From NCBI GenBank assembly GCA_025677815.1, contig JAIXMP010000004.1:1364001-1428000 (forward strand): DNA of 64,000 nt. Reading direction: 5' to 3'. Of this stretch, positions 61,629 to 64,000 are shown one piece after another; positions within the stretch are counted from its first letter, which is position 1, and the number at the start of each line of letters is the position of its first letter. The DNA comes from Phascolomyces articulosus (lineage: Eukaryota > Mucoromycota > Mucoromycetes > Mucorales > Lichtheimiaceae). Position numbers and translations under genes: made by a program. Below the pieces are notes generated by a model. It was not told the origin of the DNA. It saw nothing but the letters and a program-made list of their open reading frames with translations, and searched no databases.

Positions 61629-63111
61629 TATTTCTATGATAACATTAAATAAGTTTGACAAGTTAGTTTCAATATAATCGTAGATAATAGAAATTAAAAA
61701 AAGAGGTGTTTACTCACAGATAAAGAAGAAACAAATAGTACTGTTAAAAAAATTGCAAGAGTGAATACAGTAGTGATGAATTTTAGTGGTAGTAAATATG
61801 CGTCCTTTTAAGAACTTTCTGTTAAATGAAGGGTAGTGATGGAAGTAGTAAATAGAAAATGAAAAATAAAACTGCTGTGTTTTAACCAAAGAGAAGAAAA
61901 ACAAAGGCTTATAAATATACCTTTTTTCTCACTAAACTAGTGTAACATGTTACGAGTAGCTCCGCAAAAACTTTAAAGATCTTCGTCAATGCATCCTGTA
62001 AATAAATATTATTGAGTTATATTTGTTTATTATATGTAGACGGTTCAGAAAAGAAATCAATTGGAATAATATGAATTCTTTTAATCATACCATTGAATGT
62101 TTGAATCTGCTGCTGAATGACTAGGAAGCAATATGATAAGAACGTAAAAGGTTGTTAGAATAAAAGAAAGGAAAAGCCCAGCTCCACGTCTTTGTGCAAT
62201 ACAGGAACACGATTACACAAAACAATATTCTAAGCCCAAGCTCTATGACAGCCAAAAGAAAACATAACTATTCGATACCTCTTTATAACTGATATCGTAA
62301 TTCATCTGATGAGCGCTTGTGATTATTCATAAAGACAAAAGCTTGTGCTGCGTATTTGTATTATTTTTTCAACTTGGAAAAGGGAAAAAGAGAAGGATCA
62401 ATAAAGTGGAAAACATTTGGTGCAGCAGCAATTATGCAACAGACAAAAGATATTGTTATTAGAGGCTTTTATACTTTTTAAATGCAGTGTGGTCAAAACA
62501 CTGAAAATAGGCCATTATAATCCTATTCATTATTAAACCCAATAACGAGATCAGTTCAATAAAGAACATAAAATGAAAATAGAACCTTTGTTGTAAGAAT
62601 CTTTGTTATTTTATGTTATACCTAGATACAAATAATGGATATATTCATTCAGTTATTAGAAAAGGACCTTTGTATTATGACATAATATGAATAGAAAACG
62701 ATACATTGATACTTAAAGAATGTGGCGTCCAGATTTACAATAGATAATAAATATGTAAGTTTCATTACTGCATGACAACAAATCTATTTTTCTGGTAGTT
62801 CTTATGTAAATCAACTTTACTGTAATGTCGTTTTCGAGTAAAAAGGGAAGACACCATTATGACACATGTGATTCCTTTAGAATATAGTAAATGCCATTAA
62901 TTATAACTGACCATTATATCCAATAATAGAACCGCATTGTTGTTGCTATTGTCAAAATTTAAATGATGCAGCACCATTGTTCATCGGCGCGTTTTTTTTT
63001 TCAGAAAATCTATATATTACGTATATATGGAAGAAATTGGTTGTTTAGTGCTTATATACTACTTTTTTTATTGTACAAATACATATTGTCTTTTTATTAA
63101 AAAAATATCAA
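61629..63111. other. Intergenic, AT-rich
   Basis: 1.5 kb with no gene recognised. Short AT-rich frames only. Confidence 0.5.
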
Positions 63112-63208
63112 TTATTACCATTGCCTGTACAAAAGCCGTACCATTTTCCATCTTCTTCATAAACAACTGGATCGTGTCAATAGGTATAACCTGTCATATT
63201 TCCAGAAT
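63112..63208 (-). pseudogene. Fragment of a GH43-type glycosidase (first exon)
   Basis: The minus-strand frame reads HSGNMTGYTY, a TGA stop (63179-63177), then HDPVVYEEDGKWYGFCTGNG, followed by a GTAATAAT donor-like site at about 63111. HDP(x)VVYEEDGKWY matches the start of the GH43 five-bladed propeller of endo-arabinanases, in which the Asp after His is catalytic. The in-frame stop and the absence of further family sequence downstream point to a small relic. Confidence 0.5.
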
Positions 63209-64000
63209 GCACTCAAGGCAGAATTTGCAAAGACAGTAGATAATAAATATAGGGATGGCTTGTTAAGAATCATTTTTTTTACTCGGGATCAAAATTTCAA
63301 AATAATGGGAGAGTGAAATAAAAAAAACAACTCATAAAATAAAATACACATTTTTATAATTGCATGAACATTTCTTTTGTATAATATGTTTTAGTATGAC
63401 AACGCTATACACCATCATCACCAACATTGCCGCGGATGTTTTGAGTTTATCATGAGTAACATCTAACGACTGTATTAAACCTATTCCATCTTTGCCTTCA
63501 ACTATGTACTGCGATTACTTTTTCCATATTATCCGACACTTCTAACATAGCATGAACTACGGTTAGTGACAAGCATTATCGTCTGAAAATAAAGGTGAGC
63601 TTATTGTTTTTTATAGTATGGTGTCATAGAATCATCATCTAATTTATATTTTTTATTAAGCATTAGTGGAAAAGAGCGGTAGTATAGATTATTATCAGTT
63701 GTATATAAACATATGCCGTAATAAATATGGCGGATTGATACCAAGCCAATAGAAATTGATATAACAGAAGAGTAGTGATAAAATAAAGAGTAACGTAAAA
63801 AGATCTCGTTTATTGTTTTAATGATGAGGGGTATTTATATGTTTTTTAACTACTTGTAATAAAAATAAACTCTATAATGAAACTAAAGGTAATAATATAT
63901 ATATGTGGAGTGATGGAGGATGCGATACGTGTTTATGACTGACAATTTAATATGTGTTCGAATAATTGACATGATGATGGATGATGAATACGTGGCATAA
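63209..64000. other. Intergenic to window end
   Basis: AT-rich, no supported gene. A minus-strand stretch near 63380-63545 has a loose protein-like composition (for example DGIGLIQSLDVTHDKL) and may be another decayed fragment, but it is too short and interrupted to annotate. Confidence 0.45.

Noticed and set aside
1..64000. CRISPR arrays, rRNA, riboswitches, operons
   Set aside because: No regularly spaced direct repeats, rRNA-like sequence or prokaryotic gene organisation; the genes are intron-rich and eukaryotic.

Overview
The window looks like nuclear DNA of an early-diverging filamentous fungus, most likely Mucoromycota (Mucorales-like). It is AT-rich, with long A/T runs and (AT)n, (CT)n and trinucleotide microsatellites. 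Genes are split by many short GT-AG introns (donors GTAAGT/GTAAAT/GTATGT, acceptors TTTAG or ATATAG). The gene set is fungal: a Cla4-type PAK with PH and CRIB domains, an arginine-pathway OTC, a TB2/DP1 protein and a HET-domain gene. Assignment to phylum rests on style and gene content only. I ran no searches, and all splice models were read by eye.

Layout. Positions 1-578 (-) hold the 5' part of a UBA-domain gene that leaves the window, and 1271-1435 an orphan 3' exon. From 2.3 to 10.6 kb lies a compact conserved block: a KDM3-type JmjC histone demethylase (-), ornithine carbamoyltransferase (-), an FG-GAP-like beta-propeller protein (-) and a mitochondrial ACOT9-like thioesterase (+). From 10.6 to 24 kb lies an accessory island. 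It contains a decayed Mutator-like transposase (-) and then a very large inverted repeat. The arms, 13960-15898 and 21817-23755, are 1939 bp each, without indels and apparently identical. They surround a 5.9 kb loop whose only intact-looking gene encodes a 203-aa hydrophobic, Cys-rich protein.

From 24.6 to 54.6 kb is a second conserved block: an FLVCR/SLC49-like transporter (-), an ER FKBP with a C-terminal anchor (+) and a small MITE just past its stop, an MRB1590-like ABC-class ATPase (-), PP4 regulatory subunit 3 (+), a Cla4-like PAK kinase (+), a Kelch-BTB protein (+), a small RVxF-containing protein (+), a REEP/TB2-DP1 protein (-) and a cyclin with a C-terminal membrane segment (-). Several genes need microexons of 15-30 nt. 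Signalling and chromatin functions (JmjC, PP4R3, PAK, cyclin, possible PP1 docking) recur, but the genes are independent; no operon-like unit is implied.

From 54.6 kb to the end the DNA is gene-poor and mobile-element-rich: a pogo-type transposase relic with its terminal repeat, a 459-bp pogo-like MITE with TA duplication, a broken gene next to it, a 758-bp solo-LTR candidate, a HET-domain gene apparently broken by two frameshifts, and a fragment of a GH43-type glycosidase with an in-frame stop.

The most unusual feature is the 9.8 kb palindrome at 13960-23755. I found no convincing CRISPR, tRNA or rRNA gene.
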